From: an uncultured bacterium
Lineage (GTDB): Bacteria; Bacillota; Clostridia; Lachnospirales; Lachnospiraceae
DNA: 5,721 nucleotides
Direction: 5' to 3'
Assembly (NCBI GenBank): GCA_947071365.1
Contig: CAMTFT010000136.1
Location: forward strand, 1-5,721
Below the pieces are notes generated by a model, which saw only the letters and a program-made list of their open reading frames with translations, did not search any database and was not told the origin of the DNA. Below are positions 1 through 5,613 of this stretch, one piece after another (positions within the stretch are counted from its first letter, which is position 1; every line of letters starts with the position of its first letter). The translations under genes were made by a program, and so were the position numbers.

Positions 1-48
1 CGAGATGTAGCTCCGTCTCGTGGGCTCGGAGATGTGTATAAGAGACAG
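1..48. other. Illumina Nextera i7 adapter (non-genomic)
   Basis: This is sequencing-library DNA, not genome. Bases 1-6 are the end of the P7 primer (CGAGAT), 7-14 are the 8-base index GTAGCTCC, and 15-29 are GTCTCGTGGGCTCGG. Bases 30-48 are the Tn5 mosaic end AGATGTGTATAAGAGACAG. From memory the index read as GGAGCTAC matches Nextera XT N718. Its reverse complement recurs at 5679-5721. Genomic sequence starts at about base 49. The bases from 49 to the folC promoter are too few to assign to any gene. Confidence 0.98.
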
Positions 49-83
49 ATGGGAATCATGCCGCATTTTGCGAAAAAATTTTC

Positions 84-111
84 TTGAATAATGCCCCCGC
101 TGTGGTATCAT
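84..111 (+). promoter_or_regulatory. Probable sigma-A promoter for folC
   Basis: A TTGAAT -35 box (84-89) and a TATCAT -10 box (106-111) are separated by 16 bases. A TGG just before the -10 box forms an extended -10 (TGn) motif. An A/T-rich tract lies upstream (74-83), as expected for an UP-like element. Transcription would start near 117-119, giving a leader of about 55 bases before the folC ATG at 174. This is read from sequence only; no operator or riboswitch is visible in the leader. Confidence 0.6.
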
Positions 112-173
112 GAGGGAAGCAAAGCCTGCCGAAGGTGCGCAGCTCAGAAAGTGAAGAAAGACAGGAGATAATC

Positions 174-1550
174 ATGAATTATACGGAAGCAGTAGAATAC
201 ATAGAAGAAGTACCGAAGTTTACGAAAAAAAACAAACCGGAGAACACTCTGGAGCTGATCCGCAGGATCGGGCATCCGGAGCGGAAGATGAAGGTGATCC
301 ATGTGGCGGGGACAAATGGAAAAGGTTCCGTCTGTGCATTTCTTTCTTCTATCCTGACCAGGGCCGGGAAGAGGACAGGCTTATTTACATCGCCGCATCT
401 GGTGGATATCACGGAGCGTTTTCAGATCAATCAGGTGCCGGTGTCCCATGAAGTGTTTACAAGGGCTTTTGTACGCGTAAAAAAAGAAGTGGATGCAATG
501 ATCCAGGACGGTTATGCGCACCCGGCTTATTTTGAACTGCTTTTTGCGGCAGGTCTTTTGATATTCGAGGAGGAAGGCGTAGAGTATCTTATATTGGAAA
601 CGGGACTTGGCGGAAGGCTGGATGCCACGAATCTTGTGGAGAAGCCGATCGCCTGTGTGCTGACGACGATCAGCCTGGACCACATGGAATACCTCGGAGA
701 TACAGTGGCGAAAATAGCGGGGGAAAAGGCGGGAATCATCAAAGAAGGCGTCCCGGTCATCTTCGACGGCAGGAATCCGGAATCGGAGCAGGTCATTCTG
801 GCGCAGGCAGAGAAGCTGCACGCTCCGGCATATCGCTATGATGACTCGATGCGCGAAATAACTGGAAAAACGGACAAAAGCATTGATTTTATCCTGAATT
901 ACAGGTATGATAAAAAGAATACGGCTGGTATATGCGAGGATACAGAGCAGAACGATTGTTCCTGCGACGGTGAGATACATAATATCACTGAACTGTATAA
1001 GGGGCTGAACGTGACCGTGCCGTATCTGGCAGAATATCAGGTTGTGAACAGTTCGCTTGCCCTGGCGGCGCTGCGGGTCATCGATCCGGAAAAGCATATC
1101 AGCGATGAAGAGGCGGTACACGGTATCGCCGCGACGAGATGGCAGGGCAGAATGGAGACGGTCATGCCGGATGTCGTGCTGGACGGTGCGCACAACGCGG
1201 ACGGGATTAAAGAATTTATCCGCACGGTGCAGGAGGTTCAGGAGAGAAAACCGGTATCTTTGCTGTTTTCAGCAGTTGTGGAAAAGGAACACGAAAAGAT
1301 GATACAGACGATCTGCGAGAGTATTCGGCCGACATCCATTGTAGTAACACAGGTCGGCGGTGCCCGGGTGGTTCCGGCGGATGAGCTGGCGAAGGAGTTC
1401 CGGAAATACACGCAGGCGGAGGTCACAGCAAAGGCAGATGTGAAGGAAGCGTTTGAGACGGCGCTTGCAAAAAAGGGAGACAGCATGCTGTTTTGCGCCG
1501 GGTCACTGTATCTCGTAGGAGAGCTGAAGGCGATCCTGCAGCGAAGATAA
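174..1550 (+). CDS. folC: Bifunctional folylpolyglutamate synthase / dihydrofolate synthase FolC
   Basis: This cytoplasmic ATP-dependent ligase joins dihydropteroate to glutamate and extends the polyglutamate tail of folates. In a 458-residue product I see the Mur-ligase-type P-loop GTNGKGS (46-52), the folate-site segment TSPHLVDITERFQIN (72-86), ETGLGGRLDATN (142-153), and GEKAGIIK (183-190) with the expected carbamylated lysine. RWQGRME (322-328), the C-domain motif LDGAHN (336-341) and CAGSLYLVGE (441-450) follow. I chose ATG 174 because AGGAG lies at 163-167 with 6-base spacing; the in-frame GTG at 135 has no good ribosome-binding site. Residues about 230-275 form an acidic, cysteine-containing stretch that looks longer than in the Bacillus enzyme (about 430 residues). 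No terminator follows, so readthrough into the next genes is possible. Assignment to the family is firm; whether both activities are present is inferred. Confidence 0.96.
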   Translation: MNYTEAVEYIEEVPKFTKKNKPENTLELIRRIGHPERKMKVIHVAGTNGKGSVCAFLSSILTRAGKRTGLFTSPHLVDITERFQINQVPVSHEVFTRAFVRVKKEVDAMIQDGYAHPAYFELLFAAGLLIFEEEGVEYLILETGLGGRLDATNLVEKPIACVLTTISLDHMEYLGDTVAKIAGEKAGIIKEGVPVIFDGRNPESEQVILAQAEKLHAPAYRYDDSMREITGKTDKSIDFILNYRYDKKNTAGICEDTEQNDCSCDGEIHNITELYKGLNVTVPYLAEYQVVNSSLALAALRVIDPEKHISDEEAVHGIAATRWQGRMETVMPDVVLDGAHNADGIKEFIRTVQEVQERKPVSLLFSAVVEKEHEKMIQTICESIRPTSIVVTQVGGARVVPADELAKEFRKYTQAEVTAKADVKEAFETALAKKGDSMLFCAGSLYLVGELKAILQRR

Positions 1551-1571
1551 ATTTGACTGCCGTATGGGCAA

Positions 1572-1670
1572 GGCTGCGATATCAGAGACTGTGGCAGATA
1601 CAGGAGCAGGCTGCGGTATCAGAGACTGTGGCAGATACAGGAGCAGGCTGCGGTATCAGAAACAGTGGCA
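1572..1670 (+). repeat. 37-bp tandem repeat, about 2.7 copies
   Basis: Copy 1 is 1572-1608, copy 2 is 1609-1645 and a partial copy 3 is 1646-1670. Copies 1 and 2 differ at one base (A1579 versus G1616). Copy 3 diverges in its last third. The period is not a multiple of three and the array lies between the folC stop and the next ribosome-binding site, so it is not protein-coding. Each full unit can fold: GTATC (1616-1620) pairs with GATAC (1634-1638), flanked by CTGC (1611-1614) and GCAG (1643-1646). No T-tract follows, so it is not a normal terminator. There are no unique spacers, which excludes CRISPR. Confidence 0.92.
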
Positions 1671-1700
1671 ACTGCGCAGACCCAAGAAGGAGAGTTACAT

Positions 1701-1859
1701 ATGATTAATTATGAGGAAGAACTGAAAAAGTTTCATCCCAGCATGGATGTAAATGAAGCGGAGGACGCGATCTACAGCCGTGATCTGACGGATGTCACCG
1801 ACATCCTCAAAGAGATGATGAAGGATGAGAAGAAAAACAGAAGGCAGGGGAATTCATGA
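1701..1859 (+). CDS. Small charged protein of unknown function, 52 residues
   Basis: I do not recognise this protein. ATG 1701 is chosen because AAGGAG (1687-1692) sits 8 bases upstream; an in-frame GTG at 1665 lies inside the tandem repeat and lacks a ribosome-binding site. The product is hydrophilic, with no signal peptide or membrane segment. An acidic N-terminal half (MINYEEELKKFHPSMDVNEA) leads to a probable amphipathic helix (DVTDILKEMMKDEKKNRR, 31-48) and a basic end. Its TGA stop (1857-1859) overlaps the ATG of the following membrane protein in an ATGA arrangement, so the two are probably translationally coupled. That suggests a common task, perhaps with the small protein as a cytoplasmic partner of the TPR domain; this is inference. 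The good ribosome-binding site and coupling argue that it is a real gene. Confidence 0.78.
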   Translation: MINYEEELKKFHPSMDVNEAEDAIYSRDLTDVTDILKEMMKDEKKNRRQGNS

Positions 1860-3535
1860 GGTGTATTTACTGTAATACCCCTCTGGCCGCAATCGATTAC
1901 TGTACGGGCTGCGGAGCTGATATCACGATTCAGAAGCGAATCGTCAGGATTTCCAATCTGTTATACAATGAGGGGCTTGAAAAAGCGCTGGTCAGGGATA
2001 TGAAGGGAGCTATCACCTGCCTGAAGCGCAGTCTGAAATTCAATAAAGAAAATACGGATGCCAGAAATCTTCTGGGTCTTTGTTATTACGAGACGGGGGA
2101 GGCAGTTTCGGCGCTCTGTGAATGGGTGGTCAGCAAGAATCTGCAGCCCCAGGACAATCTGGCGGATTATTATATTAATCAGCTACAGAACAATAAGAAC
2201 CGTCTCGATACCATCAATCAGACGATCCGCAAATACAATCAGTCTGTCATGTACTGCCGGGAGGACAATGAGGACATGGCGATCATCCAGCTCAAAAAGG
2301 TGATCAGCCAGAATCCGAAGCTGGTAAAGGCGTACCAGCTTCTGGCGCTTCTTTATATGAAGCGACAGGAGTATGAGCGCGCCAGAAAGCTCCTGAAAAA
2401 GGCGGCGCACATCGATACGACAAATACGACGACGCTGCGTTATCTGCAGGAGATCGAGGATGTGACCGGCAAGGGAACGAGCCTTACGAAGAAGCATAAA
2501 AAATACGAGAAGGATACGGAGGACAGGGTCTCCGGCACGCTCCGGTATATGAGCGGTACGGAGATGGTGATTCAGCCCACCACCTTCCGGGACAGCTCCA
2601 CGATCGCCACTTTTATCAATATCATCCTTGGTATACTTTTAGGCGGCGCTATCGTATGGTTCCTGATCGTTCCGGCGAACCGCCAGTCTGTCAACGACGC
2701 CGCTAATAAGCAGGTGACGGATGCCAATACGAAGCTGGCTACCGAGTCGGTGAAGGTGCAGGAGCTGCAGGATGAGATAGACGGCTATGTGGAGGCGGCA
2801 GAGCGGGCGGAAAAAGAGCGCGATGACGCGCTGGCGAAGGCCCAGAGCTATGAGGATCTGCTGGCAGTGGCGAATGTTTACGTCAGCGGCGACCAGACCC
2901 AGGCAGCGAGCCTGATCACGGGCCTGAACGGCGATGATTTTGACGGCAATGCAAAGACACTGTATGATACATTGAACGGCGTTGTGCAGAGCAGCCTTTT
3001 CACCCAGTATTACAATGCGGGGACGACAGCCTACGTGGCAAAGGATTATACGACGGCTGCAGCCCAACTGAAAAGCGCGGTGGATTCTGACCCGCAGCGG
3101 ACGCAGAGCCAGCACGGCGATGCGCTGCTTTACCTTGGTATGTCTTATTATTATCTCGGGGATACGGCAAATGCGGATGCTGCATTTAATCAGATCGTGG
3201 AGCATTTCCCGAATGTTGCGCAGCAGTACGGGGTGGCCGGTTATATTTCTTCGAACGGCGGCACGGTAGACCCGACCGCAAACGCGGCTAATCTGAGCGG
3301 CCTCGGAGAAGGCACCACCGGGCAGAATGCGGAAAACGGCGGCAATGCAGGCAACGGTACAGGTGGAACAGGCGCAGGAGGCAATACCGGCGGTGGTACA
3401 GGAGATGGCAACATTACGATCCAGGATAATCAGGGAAATGTGACTGGAAATACGCTTCCGGCGGATTCCTACCCGGCGTGGACGGATCCCAACACAGGCT
3501 CCGTATACGACCAGTACGGCAACTTTATGTATTAA
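1856..3535 (+). CDS. Zinc-ribbon / TPR single-pass membrane protein, function unknown
   Basis: The 559-residue product begins with a zinc ribbon (C3, C6, C16, C19: Cx2C-x9-Cx2C). TPR-like helical repeats follow at about 29-100 and 125-200; in the second, residues 155-187 contain the typical spacing of A, Y and L residues. A basic stretch (212-219) precedes one membrane segment at about 249-273 (IATFINIILGILLGGAIVWF core). The charge pattern predicts N-terminus inside and C-terminus outside. Outside, a coiled coil (about 277-336, heptad-like and rich in A, E, K) leads to a second TPR unit (about 380-452). A Gly/Asn/Thr-rich low-complexity linker (480-525) and an aromatic tail containing YDQYGN (551-556) finish the protein. 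AGGGG (1846-1850) is the ribosome-binding site, within the preceding gene. The architecture suggests a scaffold linking cytoplasmic and external complexes. Position before spoIIA hints at envelope or sporulation biology, but nothing in the sequence proves it. Confidence 0.92.
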   Translation: MRCIYCNTPLAAIDYCTGCGADITIQKRIVRISNLLYNEGLEKALVRDMKGAITCLKRSLKFNKENTDARNLLGLCYYETGEAVSALCEWVVSKNLQPQDNLADYYINQLQNNKNRLDTINQTIRKYNQSVMYCREDNEDMAIIQLKKVISQNPKLVKAYQLLALLYMKRQEYERARKLLKKAAHIDTTNTTTLRYLQEIEDVTGKGTSLTKKHKKYEKDTEDRVSGTLRYMSGTEMVIQPTTFRDSSTIATFINIILGILLGGAIVWFLIVPANRQSVNDAANKQVTDANTKLATESVKVQELQDEIDGYVEAAERAEKERDDALAKAQSYEDLLAVANVYVSGDQTQAASLITGLNGDDFDGNAKTLYDTLNGVVQSSLFTQYYNAGTTAYVAKDYTTAAAQLKSAVDSDPQRTQSQHGDALLYLGMSYYYLGDTANADAAFNQIVEHFPNVAQQYGVAGYISSNGGTVDPTANAANLSGLGEGTTGQNAENGGNAGNGTGGTGAGGNTGGGTGDGNITIQDNQGNVTGNTLPADSYPAWTDPNTGSVYDQYGNFMY

Positions 3536-3538
3536 GGC

Positions 3539-3584
3539 AGCTTACAGGAAGTTCGCATGCCTGCAAGGGCGCATTTCGTAAGCT
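3539..3584 (+). repeat. Imperfect 46-base palindrome after the TPR gene
   Basis: AGCTTAC (3539-3545) pairs perfectly with GTAAGCT (3578-3584). Inside it, after a 2-base bulge, GAAGTTCGC (3548-3556) pairs with GCGCATTTC (3569-3577) with one mismatch and one G-T wobble, leaving a loop of about 12 bases. It begins 3 bases after the TPR stop codon. No T-run follows, so it is not a standard terminator. It could stabilise the mRNA 3' end or be one copy of a dispersed palindromic repeat; copy number cannot be seen from this window. Confidence 0.5.
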
Positions 3585-3647
3585 AACGGGCAGCTATGCT
3601 GCGAGTGATATATTTACTACATATTTTGAGAAAGAGCAAGACCCATG

Positions 3648-3718
3648 CGGGGCTGCTGCAAAATACACGATGAGAAGAACAGAGAGTTTTTCCGGTATTT
3701 TGCGGCAGCCCCGTTTTT
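3648..3718 (+). terminator. Rho-independent terminator of the folC/TPR transcription unit
   Basis: The left arm 3648-3666 (CGGGGCTGCTGCAAAATAC) pairs along 19 bases with 3695-3713, with one G-T wobble, and is followed by TTTTT (3714-3718). The 28-base loop can form an inner stem: GAAGAAC (3674-3680) with GTTTTTC (3686-3692), again with one wobble. The G+C-rich base of the stem plus T-run favour + strand termination; no A-tract suggests reverse use. It separates the TPR gene from the spoIIA operon. It is about 112 bases beyond the TPR stop, and the intervening DNA holds only the palindrome. Confidence 0.87.
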
Positions 3719-3779
3719 GCTGCCGCACAGGCGGCGTGATGACTGTATATCAGACACCTGCTTTTGCTGGTACTCACAC

Positions 3780-3797
3780 ATCAAAATATATCAAAAT
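3780..3797 (+). promoter_or_regulatory. Direct repeat ATCAAAAT upstream of spoIIAA, possible operator
   Basis: ATCAAAAT occurs at 3780-3787 and again at 3790-3797, a 10-base period that would place both on the same DNA face. It lies between the upstream terminator and the spoIIAA leader hairpin, where regulation of the sporulation operon would be expected. It does not match a Spo0A box (TGNCGAA). I found no convincing sigma-H promoter here. A weak sigma-A-like pair, TTGCTG (3764-3769) and TATATC (3787-3792) with 17-base spacing, overlaps it. Function is unproven. Confidence 0.35.
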
Positions 3798-3816
3798 GTC
3801 AGCCCTGGGGGCTGAC
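3798..3816 (+). promoter_or_regulatory. Perfect hairpin just upstream of the spoIIAA ribosome-binding site
   Basis: GTCAGCCC (3798-3805) and GGGCTGAC (3809-3816) form a perfect 8-base stem with a 3-base loop. Only 5 bases separate it from the GGAGG Shine-Dalgarno (3822-3826). There is no T-run, so it is not a terminator. It could protect the mRNA 5' end, affect initiation, or be a protein-binding inverted repeat. On the DNA level it is a two-fold symmetric site that might serve as an operator. Confidence 0.5.
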
Positions 3817-3832
3817 GAGAGGGAGGTATAAA

Positions 3833-4159
3833 ATGGAACACCTGTTTACGATTTCGGGGGCAACACTCATCATTCATCTTCCGGCGGAGCTGGATCATCA
3901 CAGCTCAGAGAAGATCAGGCTGGAGGCGGACCGGCTTATCAGCAGCAGAAGCATCCGCCGGGTTCTGTTTGATTTTGAAAAGACTGTTTTTATGGACAGC
4001 TCGGGGATCGGGATGATCATCGGCAGATACAAGATGATGCGGTTCATGGGCGGCACTGTGCTGGCCATCCGGGTAAATGAGCAGATACGGAGGGTTCTGA
4101 CGTTATCCGGTATTTATAAGGTGATCGATATTTATGAGGGGATACCGCAGCAGGTATAG
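3833..4159 (+). CDS. spoIIAA: Anti-sigma-F factor antagonist SpoIIAA
   Basis: This 108-residue STAS-domain protein is the anti-anti-sigma factor of the forespore switch. Dephosphorylated SpoIIAA binds SpoIIAB and frees sigma-F; SpoIIAB phosphorylates and inactivates it. The regulatory serine is in MDSSGIG, at S56 (equivalent to Ser58 of Bacillus subtilis), followed by the conserved IIGRYK. The ELDHH motif (19-23), part of the SpoIIAB/nucleotide contact region in the family, is intact. ATG 3833 is chosen because GGAGG (3822-3826) lies 6 bases upstream and the start aligns with the family; a longer in-frame reading from 3764 would run through the leader hairpin. It is first in a three-gene operon, 17 bases before spoIIAB. 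The reactivating phosphatase SpoIIE is not in the window. Confidence 0.97.
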   Translation: MEHLFTISGATLIIHLPAELDHHSSEKIRLEADRLISSRSIRRVLFDFEKTVFMDSSGIGMIIGRYKMMRFMGGTVLAIRVNEQIRRVLTLSGIYKVIDIYEGIPQQV

Positions 4160-4176
4160 AACAGGGGGAGAAGAAC

Positions 4177-4728
4177 ATGCAGCAAAATGAAATGAAACTG
4201 GAATTTGACAGCCGTTCCTGCAATGAGGGATTTGCAAGAGTCGCGGTGGCGGCCTTTATGACACAGTTGAATCCGACGCTGGAGGAGGTGGCGGATGTGA
4301 AGACGGCAGTGTCGGAGGCGGTGACGAACGCCATCATTCACGGATATGAAGGGAAGGTGCAAAAGGTCACGATCCTCGGGAGAATAGAGGGAGCGGTGCT
4401 GTACGTGGAGGTGCAGGACGAGGGCCGTGGTATTCCCGATGTGAAGCTGGCGATGCAGCCCATGTACACCACGAAGGCCGAGTGTGACAGGGCGGGGATG
4501 GGCTTTGCGTTCATGGAAGCGTTCATGGATTCCCTTGAGGTGGAGTCTGCCTCCGGCCGGGGAACCAGAGTAAAAATGAGCAAACGCATTGTGCGGGAGG
4601 CGGAACAGTTCCCGGGATATCTGGCGCGGAGCATTCCGGAGGGGCAGAAGGAGGCGTCGGCGACGCGGCCGGGAGAAATGCTGTCTGTGTGTGGCGTTTT
4701 GCAGGAACAGAATAAAATAGAAAGGTAA
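4177..4728 (+). CDS. spoIIAB: Anti-sigma-F factor / serine kinase SpoIIAB with extended C-terminus
   Basis: This GHKL-fold kinase binds sigma-F as a dimer with ATP and phosphorylates SpoIIAA with the same nucleotide. The N-box SEAVTNAIIHGY (46-57) contains catalytic-type E47 and Mg-binding N51. The G1 box is DEGRGIPD (81-88) and the G2 box is AGMGFAFM (106-113), where Bacillus has S in place of A106. The match to B. subtilis SpoIIAB is high across residues 4-58. The product is 183 residues, against 146 in B. subtilis. The catalytic domain ends near RVKMSKRI (131-138) and about 38 extra polar residues follow, with no recognised domain. ATG 4177 follows a GGGGGAG Shine-Dalgarno (4164-4170). The stop is 10 bases before sigF. 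The extension may be lineage-specific or come from loss of an earlier stop. Confidence 0.96.
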   Translation: MQQNEMKLEFDSRSCNEGFARVAVAAFMTQLNPTLEEVADVKTAVSEAVTNAIIHGYEGKVQKVTILGRIEGAVLYVEVQDEGRGIPDVKLAMQPMYTTKAECDRAGMGFAFMEAFMDSLEVESASGRGTRVKMSKRIVREAEQFPGYLARSIPEGQKEASATRPGEMLSVCGVLQEQNKIER

Positions 4729-4738
4729 GGTCTGGCAG

Positions 4739-5455
4739 ATGGAACAAACCCTTGCGCTGCTGAAACGGGTACACGAAGGGGATAAGGAAGCCAGAGAACA
4801 ATTGGTAGAAGAAAATATGGGGCTGGTATACACGGTGGTGCGCCGGTTCCTCGGCCGCGGGTGTGAGCAGGAGGATCTGGTGCAGATCGGGTGTATCGGG
4901 CTCTTGAAAGCGATAGACAATTTTGATACCTCCTTTGACGTGCGTTTTTCCACGTATGCTGTACCGATGATCACCGGAGAGATCAAGCGATTTCTGCGGG
5001 ATGATGGGATCATCAAGGTGAGCCGGATCTTAAAGGAGGCTGCGGCAAAGGCGTACCGGGCCAGAGAGGTGCTGGAAAAGCGCAGAGGAACGGAGCCGAC
5101 CATGGAGGAGATCGCGATGGAGACGGGGATCAGCACGGAGGATCTTGTGCTGGCGATGGAGGCTGTGGCGGATGTCGAATCACTGAGCCAGACGATCTAC
5201 AGCGGGGACGGCACTCCGGTGCTGCTGGGAGATCGGCTGCCGGATAAACAGGATCACAACGAAGCGCTGTTGAACCGGATGCTGCTGGGAGAGCTGCTGG
5301 GACTGTTGGAGGAGCAGGAGCAGGAGATCATCCGGCTGCGTTACTTTGAGGATTTTACACAGGTGCAGGTGGCGCTGCGCCTTGGGATGACGCAGGTGCA
5401 GGTGTCCCGTCTGGAAAAACGAATCCTGAAAAAGCTGCGGGAAGCCGGAAGATAG
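4739..5455 (+). CDS. sigF: RNA polymerase sporulation sigma factor sigma-F
   Basis: This is the first forespore-specific sigma factor, active after asymmetric division. The 238-residue product has sigma-70 region 2 at about 22-92, including EDLVQIGCIGLLKAID (45-60) and FSTYAVPMITGEIKRFLRDD (70-89). Region 3 lies around 95-150, with VSRILKEAAAKAYRAREVLE (94-113). Region 4 with its helix-turn-helix covers 180-236, with TQVQVALRLGMTQVQVSRLE (207-226). Sigma-G is very similar, but position directly behind spoIIAA and spoIIAB identifies this as sigma-F. Length is near the 255 of B. subtilis, with a shorter N-terminus. ATG 4739 has a modest ribosome-binding site (AAGG, 4727-4730) just after the spoIIAB stop, so translational coupling is likely. 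Activity is controlled mainly by SpoIIAB. Confidence 0.95.
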   Translation: MEQTLALLKRVHEGDKEAREQLVEENMGLVYTVVRRFLGRGCEQEDLVQIGCIGLLKAIDNFDTSFDVRFSTYAVPMITGEIKRFLRDDGIIKVSRILKEAAAKAYRAREVLEKRRGTEPTMEEIAMETGISTEDLVLAMEAVADVESLSQTIYSGDGTPVLLGDRLPDKQDHNEALLNRMLLGELLGLLEEQEQEIIRLRYFEDFTQVQVALRLGMTQVQVSRLEKRILKKLREAGR

Positions 5456-5479
5456 TATGCCATTTTAACTCATTTAATG

Positions 5480-5508
5480 TTGACGGGGCATGGCTGGTGT
5501 GCTAAAAT
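5480..5508 (+). promoter_or_regulatory. Near-consensus sigma-A promoter downstream of sigF
   Basis: TTGACG (5480-5485) and TAAAAT (5503-5508) are 17 bases apart, and TGC immediately before the -10 box forms an extended -10. Transcription would start near 5514-5516. A strong terminator begins only about 15 bases later, so most transcripts would be about 40 bases unless termination is bypassed. The next gene starts at 5614. No upstream gene needs a promoter here, so it probably serves the downstream gene or a tiny RNA. Confidence 0.55.
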
Positions 5509-5528
5509 TTAAAAAGTAAATTTATGCG

Positions 5529-5554
5529 GAGGGGCGGATTTCCGCCCCTCTTTT
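5529..5554 (+). terminator. Rho-independent terminator after sigF
   Basis: GAGGGGCGG (5529-5537) pairs perfectly with CCGCCCCTC (5542-5550) around an ATTT loop and is followed by TTTT (5551-5554). This 9-base G+C-rich stem with T-run is a classic intrinsic terminator. It lies 73 bases beyond the sigF stop and would end the spoIIA operon. Because a promoter lies immediately upstream, it also sits in the leader of any transcript reaching 5614. Confidence 0.9.
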
Positions 5555-5613
5555 GTACGAAGGCGAAAAAGACGGTTTGGCCTTAAAATACATAAAGCAG
5601 CGAGGACAGTAAA

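Noticed and set aside
49..87. Short frame ATG 49 to TGA 87 as the end of an upstream gene
   Set aside because: Only 12 codons are visible and all three frames end by base 113; there is not enough to identify any gene, and it overlaps the folC promoter.
135..173. Upstream GTG start for folC
   Set aside because: There is no Shine-Dalgarno before 135, the added residues are not conserved-looking, and ATG 174 has AGGAG at correct spacing.
381..1193. Minus-strand open frame of 270 codons
   Set aside because: It is antisense to the conserved body of folC, rich in R, H and I, with no recognisable motif.
1553..1583. Promoter TTGACT (1553-1558) with GATATC (1578-1583) after folC
   Set aside because: The -35 box is good, but the -10 box matches only three positions and the spacing is 19 bases; too weak to annotate.
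1572..1670. CRISPR array
   Set aside because: The 37-base units are directly contiguous with no unique spacers, and no cas-like gene is present.
1493..1708. Plus-strand 71-codon frame across the tandem repeat
   Set aside because: It starts inside folC and its apparent peptide repetition comes only from the DNA repeat; it has no ribosome-binding site.
2639..3205. Minus-strand open frame of 188 codons
   Set aside because: It is antisense to the membrane and coiled-coil part of the TPR gene; repetitive Ile/Arg/Leu composition is typical of a shadow frame.
4132..5136. Long minus-strand open frame of 334 codons
   Set aside because: It lies antisense to spoIIAB and sigF, which have clear family motifs. 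Its product is low-complexity and rich in S, R, H and P, with no domain or ribosome-binding site.
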